NCBI GenBank assembly: GCA_002633005.1
Contig: NMRA01000159.1
Span: 472,547 to 512,472, forward strand
From: Phoronis australis
Taxonomy: Eukaryota > Phoronida > Phoronidae
Reading direction: 5' to 3'
DNA: 39,926 nucleotides
Below, one piece after another: positions 1-11,200 of the stretch; the stretch's first letter is position 1; each line of letters starts with the position of its first letter. Both the position numbers and the translations under genes were made by a program. The notes under the pieces were generated by a model. The model did no database searches and was not told the DNA's origin. It saw only the letters and a program-made list of their open reading frames with translations.

Positions 1-283
1 GGGGGGTTACGCGTCGGAATCTTGGACGCCGTGGAATATTGGGAACCCCATTTTGGATACCCTATTTTCAAAATCCTGGATAAAGGCCTGGTCCTGTGTA
101 TTTCATATAGGTGGTAGTCAAAATCTGGTCACCGAATGAGGGCTTGGAATTTTCCCCTTTTAAGAGGATTTCCTCTCTTTTTTTGTTTGGATTTCCTATT
201 ATTTAATTTCCAATTTTCTCCTTTTTCATGTCTTTTTATCATTATTTTGACTTAGTTCATGCAAAAATGTTTATCGGCATCAG

Positions 284-400
284 GGCTCGACGTTATCAAA
301 ATTGCCAGGTGGCATTTTGCGACCTAGCCAAAATCACAGGTCGCATTTTCAAAATCCAGCTCGCTTTCGTAAATGCCAGGTCGCAAAATTTTCCGCAATT
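284..400. repeat. Degenerate GGTCGC(A/T)TTT short repeats
   Basis: The motif aggtcgca or its variants (gaggtggcatttt, caggtcgcatttt, ccagctcgcttt, ccaggtcgcaaaa) recurs four to five times at ~25-30 bp spacing, with an opposite-facing gcgaccta. It looks like a decayed small tandem array. Function unknown. Confidence 0.45.
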
Positions 401-758
401 TTGACACGCCAAAATTGATTTTTTTTAGATCATCAAGAAAATGTTTAGATTATGATCTTCCCTACAATGTTATATACTCACAAATTTTAAGTCGCAAAGT
501 TGAGTTCTTACATACAGGTACGGCGTTACTGTTCTTCATGACCTCCATTGAAATGCTGTAGAGCACAAGGCTAGTTGCCGACCTGAAAATTGAATCAGTA
601 CTCACTAACCGACACATGTATTGACGAGTAGTTAAGTGAGCAATGTGAAAAGGGAGAAAATAATCGTTGAAAAAGTATCCGGTTGGTCTGACCTGCTATA
701 AGACTGATATCAAAGTCCTTAAATATCCAAACTACAATGTAATTCTGATTGCAGACGC

Positions 759-1296
759 TGTACATTTTTATGCGCCCACATATTTATATGTGGACGCATT
801 ATGCCGTCATCTCCGTCCAGTGTCCGCTGATTTATTTGCACATGTGTTACTTCCGTGGATGGGACAGCATGTGCGAACTTATAGACGAATCCGACTACCG
901 GTGTGTCCCCTAGTGGCAATTTTAGTTTTTTACGTTTATCTCTGTATCTTTAAAAATCCTGAACGGTTTTTCATAAAATTTGGTATGTAGGCACCTATTA
1001 GCGAGTTGATGCTATCCTCTCGTTTTTGGGTGGATATGATGTAGTTTGCGCCACCTATTGGCCATGTTTGCTGTTTTCGAGTCTGTTTTTTGCATCCACC
1101 CCTCTGTCAACCAAACTGCTCAAAGGATGATTGTGAAAATTGTCATGTATATTCTTACTATATAAAGTGGACAGCTGACGATGATTTTCTGATAACTTCG
1201 ACTACTGTGATGCCTCCTAGTAGCGTCTATGACTGTATCTCCTAAACCGTTCGCAGGATCTTTACTAAATTTAATAAGTGTATTTTGAAAATAAGC
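759..1296 (+). mobile_element. CCTAGTGGC tri-monomer repeat, copy 1 (3' truncated)
   Basis: It begins with the stem ccacatat-tt-atatgtgg at 776-793, followed by the gtggacgcattatgccgtc leader also present at 13985. It then has one A monomer (core at 909), one B (core at 1051) and one C (core near 1211), and breaks off before the 3' terminal segment seen in the other copies. Sense orientation relative to SCYL3. Confidence 0.8.
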
Positions 1297-1384
1297 GCAG
1301 AAATTTCTGTGCAGAATTCCTGCGCAGAATTCCTGCGCGGAAATTTATGCGCAGAATTCCAACGCAGAAATCTCTGCGCAGGAT
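1296..1384. repeat. Palindromic GCGCAGAATTC cluster
   Basis: Six to seven copies of gcgcagaa(a/t)tt(c) in ~90 bp, in alternating orientation (cctgcgcagaattcctgcg), can fold into several alternative hairpins. It directly abuts the truncated end of the tri-monomer repeat. Confidence 0.75.
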
Positions 1385-1584
1385 TCAACAGAGAACTGGA
1401 ATGTAATGACAAATATCAATTTTAAGCCAAAATAATCGAAATACAGTTGCAGGAAAAAGCTGCAACTTTTGAGGCTTAAAAAGGGAATGAGTGGAAATTC
1501 TCTTTTTAAAATGGAAAGTGTTTTAGTTTTTTTGTATAGTTAAACTGAGCTGACATAAAGATAAATCTTATGTTTCAGTAAATT

Positions 1585-1865
1585 TTAAGAAAAAAAAAAA
1601 CTTAAATTTGTCTCGAGACTATTCTAAGAAACAGGTCTTAAGTTTGACAGGTTTTTAATGTTTTGTCTTAATTTTGACTGTCTTACCAGATGTGGAAGTT
1701 TCAAAGTTTGGAATTTTAGACAATTTTAAACTTAAGTAAAAAAGTTGGGTTAGTTTCTTGGAACTGGCCCCAGACTCAAGGGTCTAGCAGCGTGGCCCAG
1801 TGGGACTTGAGCCCACGACCTCGAGTAAAGAAAGCGTGCACCTATCACACTAGGCCATACTACCT
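1585..1865 (-). mobile_element. tRNA-derived SINE (antisense)
   Basis: On the minus strand a tRNA-like head carries a box A-like tggcctagtgtgat (1844-1857) and a box B-like gggctcaagtccc (1802-1814), ~30 nt apart, typical of an internal Pol III promoter. The body continues to a run of ten A/T bases near 1590-1600. No intact tRNA cloverleaf is evident, so I call a SINE rather than a tRNA gene. Confidence 0.55.
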
Positions 1866-2113
1866 CCTCAAATGTTGATGTAGATGTAACTGAGAGTTCA
1901 GAATGAGATCAGATGAAATACTTTAATTCTTTCACAGACTGCTTTTAAGTTAATATTTAATTAGATTTTTTTATTCTTAAAGACCGACGAAATGTGTCGC
2001 GCATGAAAACTTTTGCTTGCGTCCAGTATTTGTAAGTACATCTTGAACTTAATGTAATAGGTCTTGTAGTAGAGGTCTTGTACCGTAATAGGATTTCCTT
2101 CTTTGTTTTGTAG

Positions 2114-2299
2114 TATTTAAAAAGGTTGCGCCATCCGGGTATATTGAGGTTCATAGATAAACAGCAAGCTGATGGTTGTGTGTATGTCGTAACTGAATAC
2201 GTACAGCCACTGGAGGCGGTCGTCAGTGAGCTCAACCCTGCCGAAGTGTGCGCTGGCCTCTACAGTATTCTTGAGGCTGTCGCTTTCATTCACGACAAT
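2114..2299 (+). CDS. SCYL3: SCYL3 exon A (kinase C-lobe start)
   Basis: The exon is 186 nt, phase 0 to 0, between acceptor tttgttttgtag and donor gtaagt. It begins YLKRLRHPGILRF, matching the HLKTLRHPCLLRF region of vertebrate SCYL3, and contains the TEYVQPLE hinge and the AEVCAGLYSILEAVAFIHD helix. It is the first exon visible; a preceding exon with the glycine-rich loop and VAIK-equivalent lysine is needed but not seen. Confidence 0.92.
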
Positions 2300-5200
2300 G
2301 TAAGTACATCATCATGTTATAGATTACGTTATGCAAAAGACAGGATGGCTCTCAAAACAGGAACAGTAATATTATGTTACCCACCAGCTGATGTGGTGTT
2401 CCATAGTACTGTAGGCAAAGCTGTGTTGTAAGTGGACTGAGACAAGAAAAGGTCATCCCTTGAGGTTGAGTGAGTACAATCTTATACTTTCTGAGATTTA
2501 ATTTTGTGAAGAACTAATGTCGGATTAGGATGAACTGACAGTTGGCCAGTGCTTGGGACCGTGCTCAATGCATAAATTAATCCTCCGTGGCAAGACAATA
2601 AGCACCCTCTGTTGCGTGAGATTGATCGCTCACCAGGGGTCTGTTTCATGAAGTGCCTTAAGGCTAAAGTCGGTAATTTGATCTGGCGGTCCACACAACT
2701 ATTTCTGAAAAATAATTGCATCTCTCTTGAGCGAAAGTACAGAGCCTCTGAGAATTTACACGTTACTGCAAGTTATTAAGATTCGGTAAATTAGTTTAGA
2801 CTGTGATGCGCTCGTAATTATTTGGCCAAACGTTTATTCAGCTACTGTGAAGTGGAAGCGTCAGATCAAATTTCTGTCTCAAGTCTTTAAGTCACTGTTC
2901 ATGACGAAAGACCTCAAGTCTCAACCACCACTTGTTCTCAAGCCCTGAAAGCCTTAGGGAACAAGTTGACACTGGACAAAGTTTTGTTGCTTTAAGTTTG
3001 ATAGCAACGTCTCCAATTTAGGACTGAACATGGCAGAAAAGTGAACTATTTGTTCTCATTTTTATCCAGTGGACATGTAGCGCCAAATGAAAAGCTCTAC
3101 CATGTTCAAGTTCTGTACCTCAGTTATCCGGAGACAGTATTTTTAATAACAAACAAATTTTTAGCAGTCACAACAACTTCAAAAGCCCTTGAAAAATGAA
3201 GAAAATGCATTTTTAGCCAATATGTGTGTTCGAAGTTGGTGAGATTTTACTGCAGACTAAATTAAAAATTAGTTTTTGGTGAAAGGCTTGTAGACGCTAA
3301 CAATGTGTGCACATATTTTCTCTTTAGGCTGGTGTGTGTCACAACAATCTGGGTATGTCTTCCGTTTACGTCAGTCACGATGGAAGTTGGAAGCTTGCTG
3401 GAATGGACTTTGCCTGCAAGACTGCCGATGCTACTAAGGAATACCTGAAAGCAACGCAGCCAATTAGAGATCACGATATCATATCTCCTGAGGAGAAGGT
3501 TAGTAAAAGGGTGTTTCAATAGAGATGGAACTTAATCACCTTGGTTACCAGCGGGAATAGTGACTGAAAAGGTCAAGTACTTGCATACAGTAGTCTTCAA
3601 AGTGTTGTGGGTAACGTCGTAGTCTGTGGCTAAATATCGTTTTTTTTACTAGAACCCGTTTCAAGTCCAGCTAAATCTTTACAAAATAAGGCACGCATTT
3701 GTTGAAATCATGACAAATTGCAGTTAGTTGCAAGGCACAATAAAATAATTTAAAACCAAACTAAATGTCACCATAGATGCTATTTTATTTCGACAAAATG
3801 TCAACTAAACTAAACTGAGGATTTCATTTGCGGAACTGCTTTCAAATTCCAATTGCATTATGGGACAGTTGTCGGCTTGTAAACATTCGGTGACACCACA
3901 GAAAACAATGCGACTTGTAAACAATATGATGAAAAACGGCATTTGTCCCTTGAAGTCAACAAAATTGAAACATGGATCCACTGCAACATGTTCATGGTGT
4001 TAGTTTTACTAAACAACGTCATACATAAGAACAGAAAAATTGGAATGAGCTACCATGCATCGAATCAATATATAGACTTTTAGCAAATCTTTTGCGCGGA
4101 AGATTCTCGAGGCACACACCATTTGTTCAAACCGAAATTAAATCTCACCACTTAAAATGCTAGGCCTACGTTCTGTGAACTCCAGATTCTTAGATTATGC
4201 ATGACTTTGCGAGACATTGCTCTCCATGAAGCATGTGATTGTACTAGCTGTATTTGCTAACTTCTTATATCTATGGAATGGAGTCCTAGTTTATACACGT
4301 ATCCAAGTCACCGGATGTTTACGGACTGAGAGCCTTCCCATAATGCTTTGGAAAAGTGACCGTTAGTGCTGCTGGTGAATAGGTTGTTGCAGATGAAATC
4401 CGTTGAATTCTGGCGTAACATTGGTCCAAGTGTATCTGATTCCAACGGAGTTCTGTTGAACTTTGTTTTCCTTCTGAAAACTGATGGGGAGATTTTCTTT
4501 AATGCAAAGCTGCTCTTGCTTGAAGATGTCCAAAAATCTGCTACTCAAAACCTGGTAGAACAAATGTGAGACGTATGAACATGCCAAAATGATCACCTAG
4601 GAGTTGTACCTGGATGTAGTGATACAATGGGGGAATACTATAAAGTAAGAAGTACTAACTCGCTGTATTCCAAAGCGGAACAATTTTATCATTGGAATGC
4701 ACATGTCCCTATGTAACAGTTACATTAACTGACGTGAACACTGGACGTGCTGTAAGGCAATAATCGATGTCTTATTTGCATTATATGCACGTATGCAAAC
4801 TTTTCGTTTTAATGTACAACATTCTCATTGGCAACGAAACATTATACTAACCTTAACTCCTGCCAATTTTTTGTTCTTGCCTGTTCAGTTTGGTTTTGAT
4901 GTTTTTGAGTTATTGGTTGATATTTTCATTGTTTACTTACAGGTGTTATGTTTTTGCTGATGATGTATTGAGTTGTGTGTGTATTGCAAATAAAACTTAA
5001 AATTGTATTGTATTATAGTCTTCTTATTGTGCCAATTCAAAATTGTTTGTGAAAACTTTGTTGGTACATGTTGCGCATTATTTCCACAAAATGTAGGGCA
5101 GAAAAAGCTCAGGACTCTCAGACCTGTCTTAAGGTTTATTAACATCAAGGGCAGATCCAGGATTTTGAGTTATGGGGGGCCAGGGCAGAGTATTAGCCAG

Positions 5201-8200
5201 GATTTTGCCCGTCAGACATTCATCCCCCCAAACTGCCAAATGGAATCTGGGAGAATTTTAGGGGGGGGGCATGACCCCTTGGCCTCCCTCTTCATCTGCC
5301 ACTGAACATGGCCTGGGGTTTTGTAGATACATGGAAGGAGATTACCAATGGTTTCCTAGAATTTTTCACCATTTTGAAGGTTTCATTCTTCCTGTTGTGG
5401 TATATTTGCAAATTTTGGACAAGTGTTATAATTGAAAGAATTGATTTTCTTTTCATTTTTCTTAGGTCTTTAATGGTTGTGATTTACAATTCTTGAAAAA
5501 CTGAAGAAAAAACGCATCACGTTTCTGCCATATTGTGCCCTAAGGTAGCAAGAGTTTATCATACCTAGCCTGTATATTTTGTTTTATTGTGCAGGCTGAT
5601 GAAGCATTTCCTCCAAATACAGAGTATTCAAGGGATGTGTATGCCTTTGGTGTCCTGGCTGAACTCCTGCTTGAAGCACTGAATGAGTTAGGTGAGTAGT
5701 TAATCTATTCTATGTTGTAGGTTTTTCTCTGTTAATCTTCAGTTGCAGAGAATAATAAGACATAACTGGCAAGTGAGTCTTTGGACCAGTGGGAACACCT
5801 CGGGTGTTTTCGTATGCCTTGAATTGTACCTCGGAGGTGTTTAATATCGGGGCATGAGCAAATTTCTGTCTTTGGCAACAATGCTGGGTTTAGGTTGAAG
5901 TCCTGTTTAGACATTAACATTTGACATGGCGCAATTGACATGGCGCAAGATAATCGGTGTCAAGCGGCCGTTTACATACAAACACACAACTCTGAAACGG
6001 TAGCTAGGCTGAAGTTGTAGGCGAGTGTTCGTGCGCAAAGATGCAAATTGTGGAAGTCATAGTTCGTTGTTAATATTGTTATGGCGCTTCTATTTCCTAT
6101 GGTGACCTAAATCTCACATTGAAAAAAAATGAAAAAAATCACTTTTCTTCTTGGAGAAAACCTTTCCTCCGTAGAGATTTTTTTTCGGAATGTTATTTTT
6201 TTCAATGTCAGCTTTGATCCTCCGTAAATTCTCCTAGTGTAAGTAATTTGTGACATTGAGTTTTGCTTCAATAAATTTTTTGATCAGCTGATTACCGCTT
6301 TCATCAGCAGACCTACTGTACGTAACCAATCACTTGACTTGAACCCAGTCTTGGCTGTTAACTGTGTGTAATATTCTGACTGTTGGCAAAAGTTTCCACC
6401 ATGATATCAGTTTGTAAACATACTCATCTTGTTCAGTGTCAGTTGATCCGTGTCAACTTACAGTGTAGATGGCGCTTAAGACATCTAAAATCATGTTTAC
6501 AGCCTAGGAGGTGTAATAGTCGTAGCTGACATCAATCCTTGGTCTGTCTTCTGAAGCTGGAATCTAATATTTGTTCTCGAAATGGAACACATTTTCTGAT
6601 CTATTTTTGTTCAAAATCAAGATATATGTCCATTATTCTATGCTTGAAAACATTACGATTTATGGATACGAGTTTCTTGTCCAAGTTCGTACTTGATTAC
6701 CCCTAGATTTAGGCTACAAACTCAAGTAAAAACTCAAGACTTCAAGTAAAAATTCGGAATTTCGAGTTCAGGCTTGAACTTATAGCATTAATGCCGAGGT
6801 CATCAAGTGCAAACCAGGATTAGCCAGTTATCTATTAGCATTAAGCCATTACTTGAGCACAGACTAACAGACACTGATCTTGAGCTTGGTTAAAAGTAAA
6901 ATAGTAAAAGGGGAAGAATAATTCTGAATTTGATTTGGAGTAGAAAGATTCGACCCCAAGCCCTGATGAATTGTTGACTCTTTTTGAAGCATGTTATTAC
7001 ATTGGGTGTTCTGGTGCATTCGACTGCATTCACCATTTTGGAAGTCATTGGCTTGCTGTAAACTTTGATGTTCACGTCAGTCACATGCACTGATGTGAAA
7101 CACATGTGAGGGATAGTTTGAGGCTACAAAAATATCCGAGGTGTTCCAGGGCCCGGTCTCCAATCCTTTTACTCGAAATGAAACTCGAAATCAGGTTTGG
7201 CATTTTCTATTCTACTTTTGGGCGAACTCAAGATAAGTGTCTTATTATTCTATGCTCGAGTACACAATAACTTACGTAGATAATTTATTGCACTTAGTTC
7301 GCAGTTTGTAAACCCAATATTAAAGCAATAAGTTCGAGTTTGAACTCGAAATTTCAAGTTTTTACTCGAGTTTGTAGCACGAATATAAGGGTTTTCAAGG
7401 GCAAACTTGAACTAGAAACTCCTATGCATAAACTATAATGTATTCAAGCACAGTCTGATAACCAGTTATCTTAAGTTCACACAAAAGGAGCAAAGAAATT
7501 GCCAAAAATAGTTTCGAGTTCGTTTCGAGTACAAAGATTAGAGACCGGGCCCAGATGTCTGTGCACTTATATGTAAACAATGAATCTGCCCATCTTCTTG
7601 TCCTAATAGACTGCTGCAGTCTAATGCTGTGCATTACAATGCTTGTTCATGCACTCTCGCAATGAGCATGAATCCATCTTGTAGTAAGCCTGATTAGAAT
7701 AACACTGCTATAAGTTTTAACCACGCAACGTTCTTTCTGCCCACAGTGTTTCTGTTCTCGTTATTTCATAACAGAGTCTTGTTGACAGGAATATATAAGT
7801 CTCATGGTGTGGCCAACAGGTGGCGTGCTGACCGGACTTATAAATGTTTGCGAGAATCGTGTTGACTAAATCGTGAAGTTAAATATTTTGCAGGTGAGAT
7901 AACAAAAACGTTTGAGCTGCGCTTACAGGATGAGCTGTTGAATTCAGATCCGAGCAAGCGACCTCATTTGAGAGAACTTTTAGAAGACAGGCTATTCCGT
8001 AACGACTTCTTGGAAATTGTGAAGTTTCTTAAAAATATAACTATGAAGTCAAACGAAGAAAAAGACGCTTTCTTTCGGTAAGTCCTAAAGTCTTATTCGT
8101 TTGTGCAAAACGAGTTGCAATGCATGAAAAGGGAAGACAGTTCAGAAGAGAGGAACACTTGTACTGGCAACAGCCCTAGGCATAGTGCCATGGTGAGATT

Positions 8201-11200
8201 GGATGTCGTTACCATGGAAATGTACTGGTTTGTAGTGTCTTTGATGTTGTCCCTGCCATCGGACTGTGTTTTGAGTGGAATTCTGCCCTGTCATGGTTGG
8301 TGTTGTTACCAGAAAGTCATATCTTGCTGGCATGATCTTCAGATCTTGCAAAGGTTCTGATGTTTTCCAAAACAGTTACCGAGATCAGAAATCGTCTAGT
8401 AAATGGCAGAGAATAAGGAAAGACGACAATTCTTTTACCTAACTAACGCAACTTTGTGTCGTCAAAAACTTAAACATATGTCACTGCCACAAAGTTTTGC
8501 AAAAGAAACAATTTGGCGATGCTTAGATATGCACTCAATTACAAGTGCCATGCTTGTAATTTTCACAAGTGCGTCGTTTCGATTTTGTTTTGCAAATCTT
8601 GTTGCCGTGGTCTGTTCTTGTGAATAGTCATTAGCAAACCAAAGTGCCCCCTTTTGTTACTTCACAAAGGTCCCACTTCTTGGGAGATGAGAAGACCAGA
8701 AAACCCTGGCGGTGACAATTTTTTTCTACGTATGGAATATTCATTGGAAATCAAAAGAGTGAAAATCTCTTGGAGCACTCAAGTATAATGGTAATTTGTC
8801 ACCTATTTAGCACATAATATGGCTGACATGTGGAATCAAATTTACTGAGTGACAAAAATGAACTATGAGAAGATTTCATTTCATTTAATAATAGCTTAAT
8901 AAATCAATATGTTGGTACATTTGTTTGAATTAGTTGCAATAAAACAACACTTGCTTAATTTTCTATTATCCGCAACACAGTCATCAGCTTTTGAAAAATT
9001 GAAGACTCAGTCAACATTATAGTAATTACTGTGTGTGTGCGAAATAAATCGAGGCTTAGCGTACTCATTTACGGCAGTGTGTGTGTTTTGTATTCTTCCT
9101 GTCTTTCTGTTGTTACACCTCGATCGCTTTGGTTTCATTCTACTAACTTTGGCCTTGTGATACTCAATGGTAGCTTAACCAGGCTGAGGCAAGACTGTTG
9201 TGGTGTTGTTGCACAAACAGGTGCTCTACCGGTTTTGTGGCTGAAAAATGCTTTTGTGAGACTGTTGTCGGAAAATGTAGACTTTTTGAAATTATTCGCT
9301 CTGCCCAGAGCTATAAAACAACAAAATCCACAGTGTTTTCATGGTTTAATTACAAATTGCCAATTGTCACTGTTGTCTGCCAGACATTCGCTGAAATCAA
9401 TGTCAGTGCTTGCGGGTTTCATCACACGCTCAGGCTGATCTCAGAAAAACTCCTTTCTTGGGGATAATGTCTCTTTAAGTCCCGCTTTGCTCATGATTTG
9501 TGTTGTTAGCTTTTCCACTTATTTCAGTTCATTACTGCTGAAGCTTCAACAGCTCCCCGAGGACCTGGTGGCCAACCGTTTGGTGGAGTTGTTGTTGTCC
9601 CGACTGGTGCTACTTGATGAGACGGCTGTAAAAGAATTAGTGCCCCACCTATTGACACCTAAAGGAAGTAGGTTGAGTTAGTACGCTACCTATTGACAGC
9701 TTGAGGAGTTAATGTGAAATAATGGAGATATCCAGGGTTGCACCCCTCTATTAACATTTAAAGCTTATCTTCAACGGTAACTCCTGTAAATTTGGTTCCC
9801 ACAGTATATTAAGAGCATCGCTCTGAGCCCACTAGGGCCATAAATTTCCAAATGTAATGAACTCTTAGGCGTATTGGCTTGTTTTTGTCTACGTCACCAT
9901 GAGAATCACCTTTTAATTCAAACAATTGCAAATAACACCCGCACACAATGGTGTTCTATTCAGACCCCTATTCAATACAACCTTTTGCTGTTTGTGCTGA
10001 GATCTCGCGCTTACCCAACATGGCACGAAAAGGCAGCTTCACCTATCATTTGACGGGCTTAAATTTGCATGATTAAACTTGCGTTTTCTTATTTTACTAA
10101 GTCTGCTAGGACTCTCTGATTAGTCCAATACATCTAAAATAAAAAAATCCATTGAAGTTTAGTTTTAAGTGAAAGAGCTTTCCAAGGTATTTATTCTAAG
10201 ACTTACAAAAATTCGATCTTTTTACCTTAGATCTCCAGGAAGTGCCCTCTTATCCAGAATCCTGAAAGTTTCGTGTAATCAATCATCTGCTTGGTAAACT
10301 AGCAGTTGATTTCGGATAGATGGTACCTGCTTACTTGTATCTGTGATAGTGTGAACTTTTGGCTCTTTGAAATAGTATTAAATGAAAACTGAATTCATCT
10401 CTTAGAGATCTGTTATCTTCATCTTCTGGCTGACCCTGTTTTGGATGACTGCTTTCCCACCATCCTTTATTTGTATGACGTCCCACTGTCTGTAACAACA
10501 TCAATAGGCAGTACATTAAAGTAGTACACCATCTAGTGACACTCTAGCCTGTACGCTTCAACATTCCTGTTGAGGGACCTCTCAGCATGGAGGGCCTGCA
10601 TGTGAATAGCCGCGCTGATTAAGAGTTTGCCGCAGTTATTTTCAAGATCAAGAACTTTGACGTCAGGAAACTCTGTAAGGTGGCCAGTGTTCATGCTACA
10701 TTTTAGCTTCATTTTTTTCCAAATTCTTGCTTCTGATATTTGGTCAAAAATTAAGTACTAGTATAATTCACACGTAATGTGTGTGAATGTGTTCTCTGTG
10801 TTTCCAGACTCTACCCCGCTTCTCTCAAGCTCGGTCCAACCCCTGCTGTGTGAAGACCTCTTCAAGTCGCATGTCATACCAATTGTCTTCAAAATATTTC
10901 ACGTCCACGACACACATATCCGACTCCAGTTGCTGCGACATTTCCATGCTTACGGTCATTTGTTTGACACGGATAGTTTGATAAGCGCTGTGTTGCCACA
11001 GGTTCGTTATTGCACTTAACATTCCTTTAACATGCTCAGGCACTTAGTTGTACATAATTAGTGAGTAAGTGTTCACTGTAGGTTATACAGGACCGTATTG
11101 TGCATTTAGTCAAATATCTACAAAGCTCTTTTGGTTTTATCTATTAAAGGTTAAAGACGAATTTTCTGAAAGCAGAAAGCTTGTAGGGTTTGGCTTCTCA

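Larger units (their letters stand above)
1..2113. other. Upstream flank or first visible intron of SCYL3
   Basis: I find no exon encoding the missing SCYL3 N-terminus. The stretch holds a cluster of GGTCGCATTTT-type short repeats (about 285-400), a tribrid-monomer repeat copy, a palindromic GCGCAGAATTC cluster and a tRNA-derived SINE, each listed separately. Short open frames at 373-561 and 667-990 look non-coding; the second lies in the repeat. Confidence 0.6.

Noticed and set aside
1790-1862. tRNA gene
   Set aside because: Box A- and box B-like elements are present but a clean cloverleaf is not, and a longer body follows; treated as a SINE head.
8142-8627. Short open frames on both strands just after exon D
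   Set aside because: Intronic, mutually overlapping, no domain or splice support.
9031-9467. Overlapping 135- and 89-residue frames in a SCYL3 intron
   Set aside because: Two frames are open at once, no recognisable domain, no splice-phase link to the exons.
9672-9677. Alternative donor gttgag for exon E
   Set aside because: Its phase does not fit exon F; donor at 9668 gives a continuous frame.
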